A stretch of DNA of 64,000 bases, from NCBI RefSeq assembly GCF_001483745.1, contig NZ_LQBL01000003.1, forward strand, positions 1,425 to 65,424, written 5' to 3'. Below the pieces are notes generated by a model. It saw nothing but the letters and a program-made list of their open reading frames with translations. It was not told the origin of the DNA and made no database searches. Below are positions 52,890-61,868 of the stretch, piece after piece. Numbering within the stretch: the stretch's first letter is position 1; the number at the start of each line of letters is the position of its first letter. This stretch comes from Serinicoccus chungangensis. Lineage in GTDB: Bacteria; Actinomycetota; Actinomycetes; Actinomycetales; Dermatophilaceae. The translations under genes and the position numbers were made by a program.

Positions 52890-53219
52890 ATGCCAGCCAT
52901 CTACGAGGCACAGAACCTGCTGCAGGTCGTCGTGGGCGTCGCGGTCTTCGGGATGATGCTGTGGGCGCTCATCGACTGCGCCCGCACCCGGGCCGACGCG
53001 TTCGCCGCCGCGGGCAAGCGCACCAAGCAGTTCTGGCTGCTCCTCACCGGCGGCGCGGCGCTCATCGGCTTCATCTTCATGTTCAGCCCGTTCTCGATCT
53101 TCAACGTCATCGCCGTGGTCGCCGCCGCGGTTTACCTGGCGGACGTCCGCCCGGCCGTCAAGTCGGTCCAGGGGCACGGCGGGTCGTCCAGCCACATGGG
53201 TCCCTACGGCCCCTGGTGA
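52890..53219 (+). CDS. DUF2516 small membrane protein
   Basis: A 109-residue protein with three hydrophobic helices (VVVGVAVFGMMLWALIDC, WLLLTGGAALIGFIFMF, IFNVIAVVAAAVYLADVRP) and a Gly/Ser/His tail, matching DUF2516 in length and layout. The function of the family is unknown. Its start is ATG at 52890, 50 bp after a repeat array, and its stop is about 25 bp before the opposing array, so it is the only gene in a repeat-bounded segment. Confidence 0.85.
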   Translation: MPAIYEAQNLLQVVVGVAVFGMMLWALIDCARTRADAFAAAGKRTKQFWLLLTGGAALIGFIFMFSPFSIFNVIAVVAAAVYLADVRPAVKSVQGHGGSSSHMGPYGPW

Positions 53220-53244
53220 CCCCCCCGGTGTCGGGGGTATGCCC

Positions 53245-53340
53245 GGAGTCGCCTGAGCACGCGTCCGGAGTCGCCTGAGCACACGTCCGGTGCGGACTGA
53301 GCACGCGTCCGGTGCGGACTGAGCACGCGTCCGGTGCGGT
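53245..53340 (-). repeat. 22-bp tandem repeat array (family B), downstream of DUF2516, inverted
   Basis: Four units and a partial fifth at a 22-bp period from 53245. The plus strand carries GAGCACGCGTCCGG, the reverse complement of the core in the array on the other side of DUF2516. Units 1-2 and 3-4 form two slightly different pairs (GAGTCGCCT versus GTGCGGACT). It lies between the convergent DUF2516 and dtd genes. Confidence 0.93.
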
Positions 53341-53392
53341 GGGGGCGGTGACGGGCCCTGGGTCGAGCGGTCAGGTGGCGAATCGCAGACGG

Positions 53393-53818
53393 TCAGGTGT
53401 CGACGATCAGCGTGAACGGGCCGTCGTTGACGAGCTCCACCTCCATCATCGCGCCGAAGCGACCGGTCGCGACCTCGACGCCCCGGTCCCGCAGCGCGGC
53501 CACGACCGCCTCGACCAGGGGCTCGGCCACCGGGCCCGGGGCCGCATCGCCCCAGGAGGGGCGCCGTCCCTTGCGGGTGCTGCCGTAGAGGGTGAACTGG
53601 CTGACCACCAGCACCGGCGCGCCCCTCTCCAGCACTGAGCGCTCCTCCCTCAGGATGCGCAGCTCGGCGATCTTGCGGGCCATCGTCCCCGCGTCGTCCG
53701 GGCCGTCCTCGTGGGTGGCGGCGACCAGCGCGACCAGACCCGGCCGGGTGATCTCACCGACCACCTCGCCGTCGACGCGGACCGCCGCCCGGGTGGCCCG
53801 CTGCAGCACCGCCCGCAC
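53393..53818 (-). CDS. dtd: D-aminoacyl-tRNA deacylase Dtd
   Basis: A 141-residue enzyme that removes D-amino acids (or glycine) mischarged on tRNA. The signature [30 protein letters not shown] and the cis Gly-Pro motif in [11 protein letters not shown] are intact. It is third in a minus-strand set with the asparaginase and ygfZ genes, 49 bp after the asparaginase stop. Confidence 0.95.
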   Translation of the reverse strand: MRAVLQRATRAAVRVDGEVVGEITRPGLVALVAATHEDGPDDAGTMARKIAELRILREERSVLERGAPVLVVSQFTLYGSTRKGRRPSWGDAAPGPVAEPLVEAVVAALRDRGVEVATGRFGAMMEVELVNDGPFTLIVDT

Positions 53819-53867
53819 TAGCCCGCCCCCGGCCGGCCGGCACCGGGCCGCAGCACCCGCGACAGCA

Positions 53868-54881
53868 TCAGCCCGCCCCGGGCAGCACGGCGCGCACCGC
53901 GCCGACCCGCTCGCCGTGCCCGCGCACCACCGCGCGCGCGTCCAGGGCGTCCATCGTGTCCGACGCGCCCGGCCCGAGCTCGTGCGCCCCGGCCCGGCGC
54001 AGGGCGGCGGTCGCGACGACCACCCGCGCCCGCTCCCCGCCGTCGGTGATCTTGACCGACAGGCCGCGGCCGTCCGCGAGGCCCACCGCGTAGACCGACT
54101 CCGCGCCGTCCTTGGCGATGAGGCCGGGCACCGCCCCGATGAGTTCGGTGACGTCCCGGCCCGTCCCCCCGAGGAACTCCGGGTGGCTGCGGATCGCGTC
54201 GGCGACCCGCCCCTCCTCGGTCGACGCGTCGGCCGCGGCGATGCGCCCGAACGCCCGGGCCAGCCCGAGCGAGGACACCCCCAGCGCGGGCGCGCCGCAC
54301 CCGTCCACGGTCGAGACCTCGACGGGCTCGCCGGTCAGCTCCTCGACCACCTCGACCACGAGCCGCTGCAGGGGGTGCTCGGGGTCGAGGTAGGTGGCGG
54401 TGTCCCACCCCGCCGCCACGCAGGCCGCGAGCATGCCGCTGTGCTTGCCCGAGCAATTCTGGGCCAGCGAGGTCGCGGGGCTCCCCTCCCGCACCCAGCG
54501 CCGCCGCTCGTCCTCGTCGAACGGCAGGTCGGGGGTGTTGCGCAGCGCCGACTCGTCCAGCCCCACCGAGGCGAGGATCCGCCGGGCCCCGTCGAGGTGG
54601 CGCTCCTCCCCCGAGTGGCTGGCGCAGGCGAGCGCCAGGAGCTCCCCGTCCAGCGCGGCGCCGGCACGCAGCATGGCGACCGCCTGGAGGGGCTTGAGCG
54701 AGGAGCGCGGCAGGACGGGAGCCCCGACCGGCCCGAGCGCGAGCTCCGGCGAGCCGCCCGGGCCGGTCAGCGCGACGACGCCGTGGTGCACCGACTCGAC
54801 GAAGCCGTTGCGCACCACCTCGGCGACGACCGGCGCGGACGCCAGCGGTGAGTCGGACGCCTGCGGGAGCTGGGGTTCCAT
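53868..54881 (-). CDS. Asparaginase (R. etli asparaginase II type)
   Basis: A 337-residue protein of the asparaginase family typified by Rhizobium etli type II. Family motifs are [40 protein letters not shown] and TVDGCGAPA, which hold the candidate catalytic Ser, Lys and Cys. It would hydrolyse asparagine to aspartate and ammonia. No signal peptide is seen. It is 64 bp downstream of ygfZ in the same direction. Confidence 0.85.
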   Translation of the reverse strand: MEPQLPQASDSPLASAPVVAEVVRNGFVESVHHGVVALTGPGGSPELALGPVGAPVLPRSSLKPLQAVAMLRAGAALDGELLALACASHSGEERHLDGARRILASVGLDESALRNTPDLPFDEDERRRWVREGSPATSLAQNCSGKHSGMLAACVAAGWDTATYLDPEHPLQRLVVEVVEELTGEPVEVSTVDGCGAPALGVSSLGLARAFGRIAAADASTEEGRVADAIRSHPEFLGGTGRDVTELIGAVPGLIAKDGAESVYAVGLADGRGLSVKITDGGERARVVVATAALRRAGAHELGPGASDTMDALDARAVVRGHGERVGAVRAVLPGAG

Positions 54882-54945
54882 GGGCCAGATCCTGCCAGCC
54901 GCGCCCGCGGCCCCCGCACCCCGGGACGCGCGGGGGTGCCCTCGC

Positions 54946-55962
54946 TCAGCCGCCGACGACCACCGTCTGGGCGGCGGACGCGCCGTCGGCGAGCAACGTC
55001 ATACCGGGGTCGAGGTTGCGCTTGACCAGCGCCAGGGCGATCGGTCCGTCCTCGGCGTGCCGGGCCACCGTGGTGAGCCGGCCGACCGCGCGACCCCCCT
55101 CCAGCGGGGTCAGGTCGGTCCCCGGCTCGGGGATGACGTGCCCCGAGCCGTCGAGGTGCAGGAACACGACCCGCCGGGGCGGGCGTCCGAGGTTCTTGAC
55201 CCGGGCGACCGTCTCCTGGCCCCGGTAGCAGCCCTTGTGCAGGTGGACGGCGGTGCGCAGCCAGTCCAGCTCGTGCGGGATCGTGCGGTGGTCGGTGTCC
55301 ACGCCGGCCCGGGGACGCCAGGCGGCCACCCGCAGCGCCTCCGCCGCCCAGGTGCCGGCGAGCGGCCGGTCCCCCACCGCGGCCGCGAGCTCGGCGCAGG
55401 GAACGACGAGCTCGCGCCAGGCGCGACCGTGGCCCGGGTGCTCCTCCCCCTCGGGGCCGTAGCAGAAGGTGTCGCCGACCGGCCCCGGCCAGGGGTCCAC
55501 CCAGGCGACCGGCTCGCCCGGCGCCGACTCGCGGGCGACCGGCTCGCCGAGCACGGCATACGCCTCGCTGACGTCGGCGACCTCCACCCGGAGCATGAAC
55601 CGCATCGAGTCCAGCCAGCCGGCCACCGCCGCAGCCGCACCCGGCTCGGTGGTGATCCACGTGGTCGTGCCGTCGTCGACGACGTGCAGGGCGTGCTCGA
55701 CGTGCCCCTTGGGCGAGAGGACGAGCGTCTCGGCGGACTGCCGGGCGGGCAGGTCGACCAGCTGCTGGGTGGTCAGCGAGTGCAGCCAGCTCAGCCGGTC
55801 CGCACCGGTGACCGTGACCACGCCGCGGTGGGAGAGGTCGACGACCGCCAGCCCCTCCGCCAGCAGCCGTTGCTCGCGGTGCGGGTTGCCGTAGTGCGCC
55901 GCCACCCCGGCGTCGACCCCGGTGCCGTCCACGGCGCCGGGCCGCTGCAGCAGCACGCTCAT
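54946..55962 (-). CDS. ygfZ: Folate-binding iron-sulfur maintenance protein YgfZ (GcvT-like)
   Basis: A 338-residue GcvT-fold protein that supports iron-sulfur enzymes. The family fingerprint KGCYRGQETVARVKNLG with the conserved Cys is clear, and the N-terminus has LVDLSHRGVVTVTGADRLSW-like sequence (VVDLSHRGVVTVTG, SWLHSLTTQ). The ATG at 55962 gives a standard N-terminus (MSVLLQRPGAV). It is divergent from the LCP gene. Confidence 0.93.
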   Translation of the reverse strand: MSVLLQRPGAVDGTGVDAGVAAHYGNPHREQRLLAEGLAVVDLSHRGVVTVTGADRLSWLHSLTTQQLVDLPARQSAETLVLSPKGHVEHALHVVDDGTTTWITTEPGAAAAVAGWLDSMRFMLRVEVADVSEAYAVLGEPVARESAPGEPVAWVDPWPGPVGDTFCYGPEGEEHPGHGRAWRELVVPCAELAAAVGDRPLAGTWAAEALRVAAWRPRAGVDTDHRTIPHELDWLRTAVHLHKGCYRGQETVARVKNLGRPPRRVVFLHLDGSGHVIPEPGTDLTPLEGGRAVGRLTTVARHAEDGPIALALVKRNLDPGMTLLADGASAAQTVVVGG

Positions 55963-56061
55963 CGTCTCTCCTCGCGTCGTGGATCCGGGCCGGTCACCGG
56001 CACCACGGTACGCGCCTGTCGTCACGGAGAACATGCAGGCTGCGGGCATACAATCCGGCCC

Positions 56062-57291
56062 ATGCCGGCTCACGACACCTCCCGCCACCGCGAGGACGCC
56101 CCCACCCGCGACCGTGGACCGCGCCACCCGGTGCGCGCCCTCGTCGTCGGGGTGGGCCTGCTGGCGCTCGTGGGGGTGCTCGCCCTGGGCGGCTACGCGT
56201 TCTTCCTCCAGCGGACCGTCGAGGGCAACATCGAGCGGGAGGACCTCAACGCCGACGACAACTCGGTCGTGACCATCTCCCCGGACCGCTTCGGCTCCAC
56301 GCAGCCCGGTGACGACGAGGCCGGCGCCGAGGACGGCGGGTCGGTCGACCTCGACGGGGCGGTCGAGACCGACGGCGGGCCCGGCGAGGAGCAGCTCGAG
56401 GACGAGGCGGCCGCCCCCATCGTGGGTGAGGACGGTGAGCAGATCGAGGTGCTCCAGAGCGAGTTCGTGGCCACCAGCCCCGAGCGGCCGGCGGAGGCCG
56501 GGGACGCGATGAACTTCCTCATCATCGGCTCGGACAGCCGCGACCTGTCCGTGGAGCGCGGCCGCTCGGACGTCATCGTGCTCATGCACATCAACGACGA
56601 GCGGGACCGGGTCGACCTCGTGCACTTCCCGCGCGACCTCTTCGTGCCGATCGCGGGGACCGGAGGCTCGTCCAAGATCAACGCCGCCTACTCCTACGGC
56701 GGCGCACCGCTGCTCGTCCAGACCCTGCAGCCGCTCATCGACGTGCCGATCGACCACGTCGTCATCGTCAACTTCGAGAGCTTCCGCGCGATGACCGACG
56801 CCATCGGCGGGGTCGACGTCGAGGTCGCCGAGGCCTCGCCCGGCTTCCCCGAGGGCGTCATGCACATGGACGGCGCGACCGGGCTGGAGTTCGTCCGGGA
56901 GCGGTATGCCCTGTCGCAGGGCGACATCTCCCGCGGGCAGCGCCAGCAGGCCTTCATCCAGGGGATCATGACCGAGGCGCTCTCCCGGGAGACGCTGACG
57001 AACCCGGCACGGCTCTCGCGGTTCGTCGACGCGGCGACGACGAACCTCACGGTGGACGCGGACCTGCAGGTGGGCGACATGCGCGACCTGGGCTTCGCCA
57101 TGCGCGGCGTGCGCGGCGACGACATCCACTTCGAGACCGCGCCGTGGAGCGGCATCGCCGACCACCCGGTGGCCGGCTCCATCGTCATCATGGCCGACGA
57201 GCAGATGCAGGTGCTGTCCGAGCACCTCAAGAACGACACCATGGAGGACTACTCCGACCCGGTGTCCCCGAGGTCCGGTTTCGGCGGCTGA
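56062..57291 (+). CDS. LytR-CpsA-Psr (LCP) family wall-polymer ligase
   Basis: A 409-residue membrane protein: cytoplasmic tail, one helix (VVGVGLLALVGVLALGGYAF), then an extracytoplasmic acidic stretch of about 90 residues and the LCP domain. LCP motifs: FLIIGSDSRD, GRSDVIVLMHIN, VHFPRDLFVPI, KINAAYSYGG, and the acidic/Arg pocket in FVRERYALSQGDISRGQRQQ. LCP proteins attach glycopolymers such as teichoic acids or arabinogalactan to peptidoglycan. The nitrobindin-like gene follows 17 bp downstream. Confidence 0.93.
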   Translation: MPAHDTSRHREDAPTRDRGPRHPVRALVVGVGLLALVGVLALGGYAFFLQRTVEGNIEREDLNADDNSVVTISPDRFGSTQPGDDEAGAEDGGSVDLDGAVETDGGPGEEQLEDEAAAPIVGEDGEQIEVLQSEFVATSPERPAEAGDAMNFLIIGSDSRDLSVERGRSDVIVLMHINDERDRVDLVHFPRDLFVPIAGTGGSSKINAAYSYGGAPLLVQTLQPLIDVPIDHVVIVNFESFRAMTDAIGGVDVEVAEASPGFPEGVMHMDGATGLEFVRERYALSQGDISRGQRQQAFIQGIMTEALSRETLTNPARLSRFVDAATTNLTVDADLQVGDMRDLGFAMRGVRGDDIHFETAPWSGIADHPVAGSIVIMADEQMQVLSEHLKNDTMEDYSDPVSPRSGFGG

Positions 57292-57308
57292 GTCCCTACC
57301 ATGGTCGG

Positions 57309-57803
57309 GTGCCCATCGAACTCGACCCGACCATGCACCCGGACAACGCCCCCCTCGCCTGGCTGCTCGGCACCTGGGCCGGTGCGGGCGTCGTCGGCTA
57401 CCCGACGATGACGTCCCGCAACTTCGGCCAGGAGGTCGAGGTGACCCACGACGGCCGTCCGTTCCTGCACTGGACCTCACGCACCTGGCTCCTCGACGAG
57501 CAGGGCGAGAAGCAGGAGGTCTTCGCCGTCGAGAGCGGCTACTGGCGTCCGCAACCGGACGGCGACGTCGAGCTGCTCCTCGCCCACCCGACCGGCGTCG
57601 TCGAGATGTACTACGGCAAGAGCGGCCAGGCCAAGGTCGAGGTCGCCACCGACAGCATCGTGCGCAGCCCCAGCTCTCCGGAGTATGCCGCGGCGCAGCG
57701 GCTCTACGGCTACGTCAACGGCAACCTCATGTGGGTCATGGACATGGCCGCGCACGGGCACGAGATGCAGTCCTACATGTCGGCCGAGCTCCGGCGGGTC
57801 TGA
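57309..57803 (+). CDS. Nitrobindin-like haem-binding beta-barrel protein (FABP family)
   Basis: A 164-residue lipocalin-like barrel of the actinobacterial nitrobindin group. The family fingerprint is LLGTWAGAGVVGYPTM, NFGQEVEVTHDGRPFL and the C-terminal AAHGHEMQSYMSAELRRV, where His is the likely haem ligand. Ferric nitrobindins turn peroxynitrite into nitrate and can bind NO. The start is a GTG. Given the nitrite-reducing genes elsewhere, a nitrosative-stress role is plausible. Confidence 0.85.
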   Translation: MPIELDPTMHPDNAPLAWLLGTWAGAGVVGYPTMTSRNFGQEVEVTHDGRPFLHWTSRTWLLDEQGEKQEVFAVESGYWRPQPDGDVELLLAHPTGVVEMYYGKSGQAKVEVATDSIVRSPSSPEYAAAQRLYGYVNGNLMWVMDMAAHGHEMQSYMSAELRRV

Positions 57804-57809
57804 GGCGGC

Positions 57810-58613
57810 TCAGCCGGGGAAGGACGAGGGCAGGAAGGCCAGGCCCACGAGGTAGGGCGTGACCCCCACGACGAGCACCGACAGGATGCCCGTCACCAGG
57901 CGCGGGCGTGAGTGCGCCAGCGTGGGCAGCCCCACCAGCACGGCCCGCAGCGCGTGGCTCACCGCCCCGGCCGCCACGCCGAGCAGCACCCAGGTCTCCC
58001 ACGGCGCCCCGAGCGAGAGCGCGACGCCCAGCGAGGCCGCGGCCCCGCCGGCCATGGCCAGCGCCAGCAGCCACCCGCCCACCGCCCGCCAGCGGACCGC
58101 CAGGTCCGTCACCGAGGACGCGGCGGACGCGGCGAGGGCGCCCAGGAGCAGGCCGATGCCCCCGGCGGTGTGGCTCGCGGGCACCATGAGGATCCCGCAG
58201 CCCACCAGGGCCAGCCCGAGCACCACCGCGCTGACCGACTGCACCACCCGGGGCCGGCCGTCGCGGCGCAGGATCTGGTGCAGGAAGGCGGTGATCATCG
58301 CCAGCGCCAGCGCCGCAGGGACCCACTCCAGCCACGGCTCCTCCTGACGGACGCCCACCGAGACCACGAGCGCGAGCCCCCCGATGAGGAGCACCGCGGC
58401 GGTGCCGCGCGGCGAGGGCAGCCCCAGGGTGCCCGACCAGCCCCAGGCGACCACCACGGCGCACACCCCCAGGGTCACCGCCAGCAGCCAGGGCGCGGCC
58501 ACCGCCGACACCGCCAGCAGCCCGGCCACGGCGCACGCCACCACCGCCAGCGCCCCCACCAGTCCTGGCGTGGGGGCATCGGCGACCCGCGCGCTGGAGG
58601 TGGGGTGCGGCAT
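57810..58613 (-). CDS. Uncharacterised polytopic membrane protein
   Basis: A 267-residue protein with about eight hydrophobic helices and few soluble residues except a loop with FLHQILRRDGRPRVVQSVSAV, a sequence that recurs in actinobacterial homologues beside glnR. No enzyme or transporter motif is evident. The ATG at 58613 is preceded by GGAGG only one base away; a GTG six codons upstream is an alternative start. It is divergent from glnR. Confidence 0.7.
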   Translation of the reverse strand: MPHPTSSARVADAPTPGLVGALAVVACAVAGLLAVSAVAAPWLLAVTLGVCAVVVAWGWSGTLGLPSPRGTAAVLLIGGLALVVSVGVRQEEPWLEWVPAALALAMITAFLHQILRRDGRPRVVQSVSAVVLGLALVGCGILMVPASHTAGGIGLLLGALAASAASSVTDLAVRWRAVGGWLLALAMAGGAAASLGVALSLGAPWETWVLLGVAAGAVSHALRAVLVGLPTLAHSRPRLVTGILSVLVVGVTPYLVGLAFLPSSFPG

Positions 58614-58678
58614 ACCTCCATCTTGCCGCACCCGTCCTGGTGGAGGCCGCAGGCGGGCCGACTCCTTATCCTGGGTCC

Positions 58679-59407
58679 GTGGCCGACCTGGTCCTGCTCA
58701 CCCCCCGCCCCGCCGAGGACACCTCGGCGGGCCTCGTGCTGCCCGGCCTGGCCCTGCTGCCGCACCGGGTCTCGGTCCTCGGCATGGACGTCGGCACCCT
58801 CGTCAGCCGCGGCGACCCGGACCTCGTCCTCGTGGACGCGACCGCCGACCTGGTGCAGGCCCGCGGCGTGCTGCGCTCCCTGTCCGCGCTCGGTCTGGGG
58901 GTGCCGGTGGTGGCCGTCGTCGGCGAGGGCGCGCTCGCGGTCCTCGACGACCAGTGGCCGATGGACGACCTGGTCACCGCCACCGCCAGCCCGGCCGAGC
59001 TGTCCGCCAGGCTGCGGCTGGCCCTGGGGCGCGGCCCGCGGGAGGCGGGACCGGCGCCGGACCCCGCCCACGGGGCCGGGGGTCCGGAGGAGCCGGAGGC
59101 CATCCGGGTCGCCGACGTCGTCGTGGACGAGGCCAGCTGGACGGTGCGGGCCGGCGGCCGGGCGCTGGACCTGACGTTCAAGGAGTTCGAGCTGCTGCGC
59201 TACCTCGTCCAGCACCCGGGCCGGGTCGTCACCCGGGACATCCTGCTCCAGCAGGTCTGGGGCGGTGACTACTACGGCGGCACGCGGACCGTGGACGTCC
59301 ACATCCGCCGGCTGCGCGCCAAGCTCGGGCCGGAGCGGGAGTCGCTCATCGGGACGATCCGCGGCGTCGGCTACCGCTTCACCGGGGCACGCACCACCGA
59401 GCGCTGA
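58679..59407 (+). CDS. glnR: Nitrogen regulator GlnR (atypical OmpR-type)
   Basis: A 242-residue orphan regulator of nitrogen metabolism. The receiver-like domain opens ADLVLLTPRPAED and has VLVDATADLVQARG in place of the usual phospho-acceptor surroundings, lacking the acidic cluster, as in GlnR proteins that work without phosphorylation. The C-terminal winged helix is DLTFKEFELLRYLVQHPGR and GTRTVDVHIRRLRAKLG. Start GTG. It is followed by mshD, the same order as in mycobacteria. In relatives GlnR controls nitrate and nitrite uptake genes. Confidence 0.88.
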   Translation: MADLVLLTPRPAEDTSAGLVLPGLALLPHRVSVLGMDVGTLVSRGDPDLVLVDATADLVQARGVLRSLSALGLGVPVVAVVGEGALAVLDDQWPMDDLVTATASPAELSARLRLALGRGPREAGPAPDPAHGAGGPEEPEAIRVADVVVDEASWTVRAGGRALDLTFKEFELLRYLVQHPGRVVTRDILLQQVWGGDYYGGTRTVDVHIRRLRAKLGPERESLIGTIRGVGYRFTGARTTER

Positions 59408-59429
59408 TCTGCGTGCCAGACTGACCCCC

Positions 59430-60401
59430 ATGCCTGGAGATCGCCCCCAGCCCGACATCGACGAGCTCCCTGCACTGCCCGGCCGGGTGTCCGGCGACGT
59501 GCTGGCCCTGGCCGTGCGGGCCGCGGGCCACGACGGCGTCAGACCGCTGTCCGAGCAGACCGTGCTGCAGGCGCGCCGGCTGCCGGAGAGCAGCGCCAGC
59601 CACGAGACGGGGGTCCACCTCGTGGTGCGGGACGGGGCGCAGGGGCCGGTCATCGGCTACGGCCACGTCGGCACCAGCGACCCGCAGGCCCCGTCCGCCG
59701 AGCTCGTCGTCGACCCCGAGCAGCGCCGCCGCGGGGTGGGCGGGGCCCTCCTCGACCACGTGCTGCGGCGGTGGCCGCAGGTCCGGCTCTGGAGCCACGG
59801 GGACCTGCAGGACGCGCGCACGCTCTACGCCTCCCGCGGGCTGCGGGTCGTCCGCGAGCTCTGGCAGATGGCCCGGCCGCTGGCCGGCGAGTGGGCCGAC
59901 CTGCCCGACCACGTGGAGCTGCCCGAGGGCTTCGCCGTGCGTGCCTACCGGGTCGGCGCCGACGACGAGGCCTGGCTCGCGGTCAACGCGCGGGCCTTCG
60001 CCGACCACGCCGAGCAGGGGCGCACGAGCCTGGCCGACCTCCAGGACCGCCAGCACGAGCCGTGGTTCGACCCCTCGGGCTTCCTCGTCGTGGAGGACAC
60101 CACCGAGGTCGACCCGGACGGACGCGCCCGGATGGCGGCCTTCCACTGGACCAAGGTCGAGACCGACCACCCGGAGACGGGCGAGGTCTACGTCGTCGGG
60201 GTGGACCCCGACTACCAGGGCCGGGGGCTCGGCACCGCGGTGACGCTGCTCGGTCTGCAGCACCTGCGCGCGTGCGGGGTGCAGGAGGCCACGCTCTACG
60301 TCGACGGGGACAACGCGCCGGCGATCGCGACCTACCAGCGCCTCGGCTTCGAGCGCTCCGCGGTCGACGTCATGTATGCCGCGGGGGACGCGGAGGCATG
60401 A
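59430..60401 (+). CDS. mshD: Mycothiol synthase MshD
   Basis: The last enzyme of mycothiol synthesis, acetylating Cys-GlcN-Ins. A 323-residue tandem GNAT protein: the first acetyl-CoA loop is ELVVDPEQRRRGVGGALL, the second VVGVDPDYQGRGLGTAV, followed by TLYVDGDNAPAIATYQRLGF. WQMARPL and PWFDPSGFLV are conserved in MshD. The stop overlaps the following ATG (ATGA). Confidence 0.94.
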   Translation: MPGDRPQPDIDELPALPGRVSGDVLALAVRAAGHDGVRPLSEQTVLQARRLPESSASHETGVHLVVRDGAQGPVIGYGHVGTSDPQAPSAELVVDPEQRRRGVGGALLDHVLRRWPQVRLWSHGDLQDARTLYASRGLRVVRELWQMARPLAGEWADLPDHVELPEGFAVRAYRVGADDEAWLAVNARAFADHAEQGRTSLADLQDRQHEPWFDPSGFLVVEDTTEVDPDGRARMAAFHWTKVETDHPETGEVYVVGVDPDYQGRGLGTAVTLLGLQHLRACGVQEATLYVDGDNAPAIATYQRLGFERSAVDVMYAAGDAEA

Positions 60402-61348
60402 GCAGCGCCGGTCCGCCGGTGGTGCGCGCCGGCGGGGTGCTGCCGGTGCGCGTCCGCAAGGGAGGGCTGCAGGTCGCCCTCGTGCACCGCCCGCGCTACG
60501 ACGACTGGTCCTGGCCCAAGGGCAAGCTGGAGCGCGGGGAGGACTACCCGGTCGCGGCCGTGCGCGAGACCTGGGAGGAGACCGGGCTGCAGGTGCGGCT
60601 GGGCGCGCCGCTGCCGGTCTCGCGCTACCGGTTGGCCGGTGGGTCGGACAAGGTCGTGCACTACTGGGTGGGCGAGGTCGTCGGCGGCCGGGGGTCGCTG
60701 GAGCACGAGGTCGACGAGGTGCGCTGGCTCTCGCCGACCCTGGCCGGCCGTCGCCTGAGCTACGACCGGGACCGAGAGCAGCTGGCGGCCGTCGTGGACC
60801 TGCACGAGGCCGGGAGGCTCCCGACGTGGACCTTCCTCGTGGTGCGCCACGCCCTGGCCGTCCCCCGGGGCGACTGGTCCGGCCCGGACCCGCTGCGTCC
60901 GCTCACCGGACCCGGGCGCCGCCGATCGGCGCACCGGCTCGCGGACCTGCTGACGGCATACCGGCCGGAGCGGCTGCTCAGCAGCCCCTCGGTGCGCTGC
61001 ACCGACACCCTCGCCCCGTTCGCGCGATCGGCCAAGCTGGACGTCACGACGAAGAAGGGGCTGTCGGAGGAGGGCTTCGAGAGCGACCCCGGCACGCTGC
61101 GCAAACACCTCGGGCGGGTGCTGGAGAAGGGGGTCTCGACCGCACTGTGCACCCACGGGCCGCTGCTGCCGGACCTGGTAGGCGTGCTGCTCGAGCGGAC
61201 CGCGCCGGGCATGGAGCGGTCGGAGGTGCGGGTGCTGCGGCGCCTCACGCAGGTGACGATGGACAAGGGCGAGGTCCTGGCCTGCACCATGACGGGCTCC
61301 GGAGCGGGCGCCCGGGTGCTCTCGGCGACGAGGTACCGGCCCCGCTGA
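60398..61348 (+). CDS. mutT1: MutT1-like NUDIX + histidine-phosphatase protein
   Basis: A 316-residue two-domain protein. The NUDIX domain has PRYDDWSWPKGKLERGE and AAVRETWEETGLQ, which contain the complete NUDIX box. The C-terminal domain begins FLVVRHALAVPRGDW, an RHG-type motif with His (phosphohistidine acceptor), and CTHGPLLPDLVGVL with the second His. This layout is that of mycobacterial MutT1, which removes 8-oxo-dGTP and diadenosine polyphosphates. Coupled to mshD, so both serve oxidative-stress defence. Confidence 0.88.
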   Translation: MSSAGPPVVRAGGVLPVRVRKGGLQVALVHRPRYDDWSWPKGKLERGEDYPVAAVRETWEETGLQVRLGAPLPVSRYRLAGGSDKVVHYWVGEVVGGRGSLEHEVDEVRWLSPTLAGRRLSYDRDREQLAAVVDLHEAGRLPTWTFLVVRHALAVPRGDWSGPDPLRPLTGPGRRRSAHRLADLLTAYRPERLLSSPSVRCTDTLAPFARSAKLDVTTKKGLSEEGFESDPGTLRKHLGRVLEKGVSTALCTHGPLLPDLVGVLLERTAPGMERSEVRVLRRLTQVTMDKGEVLACTMTGSGAGARVLSATRYRPR

Positions 61349-61562
61349 GCCGCCGGCGACCCGCGTTGGTCACGGTCCGGGCGCCCGAGCCGCCAGCACA
61401 AAGTGGACGAGCAACCAGCCGACGAGGGGGGTGTGTGCGTGCCGGGCCGGGAGCGCCTCTCGGCGCGTGGCCGCTCGAAGCGGCGTGTGTTGGAGCCCGG
61501 GGCTGCCGCGGCCCGGCACGCACCTTCCCACGGTACGCCTCCGCCCGGGGTTCCCCAAACCT

Positions 61563-61628
61563 GCACCGGACGCGCGCTCCATACGCACCGAACTCGTCGT
61601 CGGAACGCACCGGACGCACGTTGCGGAC
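61563..61628 (+). repeat. Three-unit 22-bp array (family B)
   Basis: Three units at an exact 22-bp period from 61563, each opening GCACCG; units 1 and 3 carry the GGACGC core, while unit 2 is diverged. A partial fourth copy of the core is at 61702-61710. Orientation matches the 52678 array. Confidence 0.88.
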
Positions 61629-61708
61629 CCGAAGGGAGGACGACGAGGTAGGCACCGTGCCTCGCGCGCTCGCCGACCCGCTCCCCCGGTCCGGCCGCCT
61701 TCACCGGA

Positions 61709-61818
61709 CGTCTACGACGCGTCCGGTGCGCTCGGAGGACGCGTCCTGTGCACTCCGAAGACACGTCCGGTGCACTCCGAGTACGCGTCCGGTGCGTGCT
61801 GAACACACGTCCGGTGCA
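61709..61818 (-). repeat. Five-unit 22-bp array (family B), inverted
   Basis: Five units at an exact 22-bp period from 61709. The plus strand reads ACGCGTCCGGTGC or ACACGTCCGGTGC in most units, the reverse complement of the units at 61563. The two arrays could fold against one another as a large imperfect hairpin. Confidence 0.9.
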
Positions 61819-61868
61819 GAGGGGGCGGGTCAGGGCGGGTCAGGGTGGGTCAGTCCGGTCAGGGTGGG

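Larger units (their letters stand above)
61349..61868. other. 520-bp convergent intergenic region with inverted 22-bp arrays
   Basis: No gene is supported. It holds two family B arrays in opposite orientations, separated by 73-80 bp, plus G/C-rich filler. It lies between the convergent mutT1-like gene and the unknown gene at 61869. Confidence 0.75.

Noticed and set aside
52678-61818. CRISPR or minisatellite inside a gene for the 22-bp arrays
   Set aside because: No spacers and no cas genes; except for the first unit at 52678, the arrays are intergenic and show no reading-frame conservation.
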